A stretch of 5,951 bases of DNA from an uncultured Pseudomonadota bacterium (GTDB lineage Bacteria; Myxococcota_A; UBA796; GCA-2862545), in assembly GCA_937891875.1 (NCBI GenBank), contig CALATR010000357.1, positions 1 to 5,951 of the forward strand. The letters are read 5' to 3'. Below, one piece after another: positions 5,885 to 5,951 of this stretch (the first letter of the stretch is position 1; every line of letters starts with the position of its first letter). Under the pieces are notes generated by a model. The model saw nothing but the letters and a program-made list of their open reading frames with translations, made no database searches and was not told the origin of the DNA. The translations under genes and the position numbers were made by a program.

Positions 5885-5951
5885 ATGCGAACGCCTCCAC
5901 TACCGCGTCCACGAAGGCGCGCACCCGGGCGGGCTGGCGGTCGCGGCGGGC
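5883..5951 (-). CDS. Partial CDS, C-terminus of a probable LysR-family transcriptional regulator
   Basis: Only the last 22 codons and the TAG stop are visible; the gene enters from the right edge. The tail includes QPARVRAFVDAVVEAFA. An R-x-R-x-F-V-D-[hydrophobic]2-x-x-hydrophobic ending like this is characteristic of the last helix of many LysR-type regulators (typically xxxRVRAFIDFLxexF). The DNA-binding domain and effector-binding domain are outside the window. It is 9 nt upstream of the methyltransferase gene and on the same strand. LysR regulators are more often divergent from targets, so co-transcription with the methyltransferase is notable but not unusual. Coding status is secure from the in-frame stop and shared ribosome binding site; the family is a moderate-confidence call from a short tail. 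Confidence 0.6.
   Translation of the reverse strand, partial: ARRDRQPARVRAFVDAVVEAFA

Overview
The window is very GC-rich (about 70% by eye) and densely coding, with short intergenic gaps and strong G/C third-codon bias. A eukaryotic-type Ser/Thr kinase fused to a proline-rich linker and an RDD membrane domain, beside a LysR regulator and a Nudix-type regulator, suggests a large-genome Gram-negative such as a myxobacterium or a related deltaproteobacterial lineage. That placement is inference. No rRNA, tRNA, CRISPR array, transposase or phage gene is visible.

Positions 1-1881 hold a three-gene minus-strand operon. It consists of an NrtR-like Nudix/winged-helix regulator, a soluble SPFH/band 7 (stomatin/flotillin-like) protein, and the first 28 codons of a third gene that resembles the N-terminus of NAD-kinase-like proteins. 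The genes are 8 nt apart or overlap by 1 nt, and the second and third have near-perfect Shine-Dalgarno sequences inside or overlapping the preceding gene. This is the most interesting part of the window: a probable ADP-ribose/NAD-responsive regulator co-transcribed with a membrane-scaffold-type protein and perhaps an NAD-metabolic enzyme.

Positions 1882-1994 are a divergent intergenic region with an AT-rich island. The island carries an inverted repeat and overlapping promoter-like sequences for both directions. Downstream on the plus strand (1995-2312) is a small cytoplasmic thioredoxin-like protein with a CSIC active site.

Positions 2319-3791 (minus) encode the Ser/Thr kinase-RDD fusion, which converges on the thioredoxin gene with only 6 nt between stop codons. 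Upstream of the kinase, separated by 101 nt, is a gene for a secreted protein of unknown function (3893-5205, minus). It is split by a one-base deficit in a C6 tract, which may be a true frameshift or a sequencing error. Then come a class I SAM-dependent methyltransferase of the Nnt1/lysine-methyltransferase-like group (5199-5873, minus) and the last 22 codons of what looks like a LysR-family regulator (5883-5951, minus). These genes are tightly spaced and are probably one transcript, perhaps continuing into the kinase.
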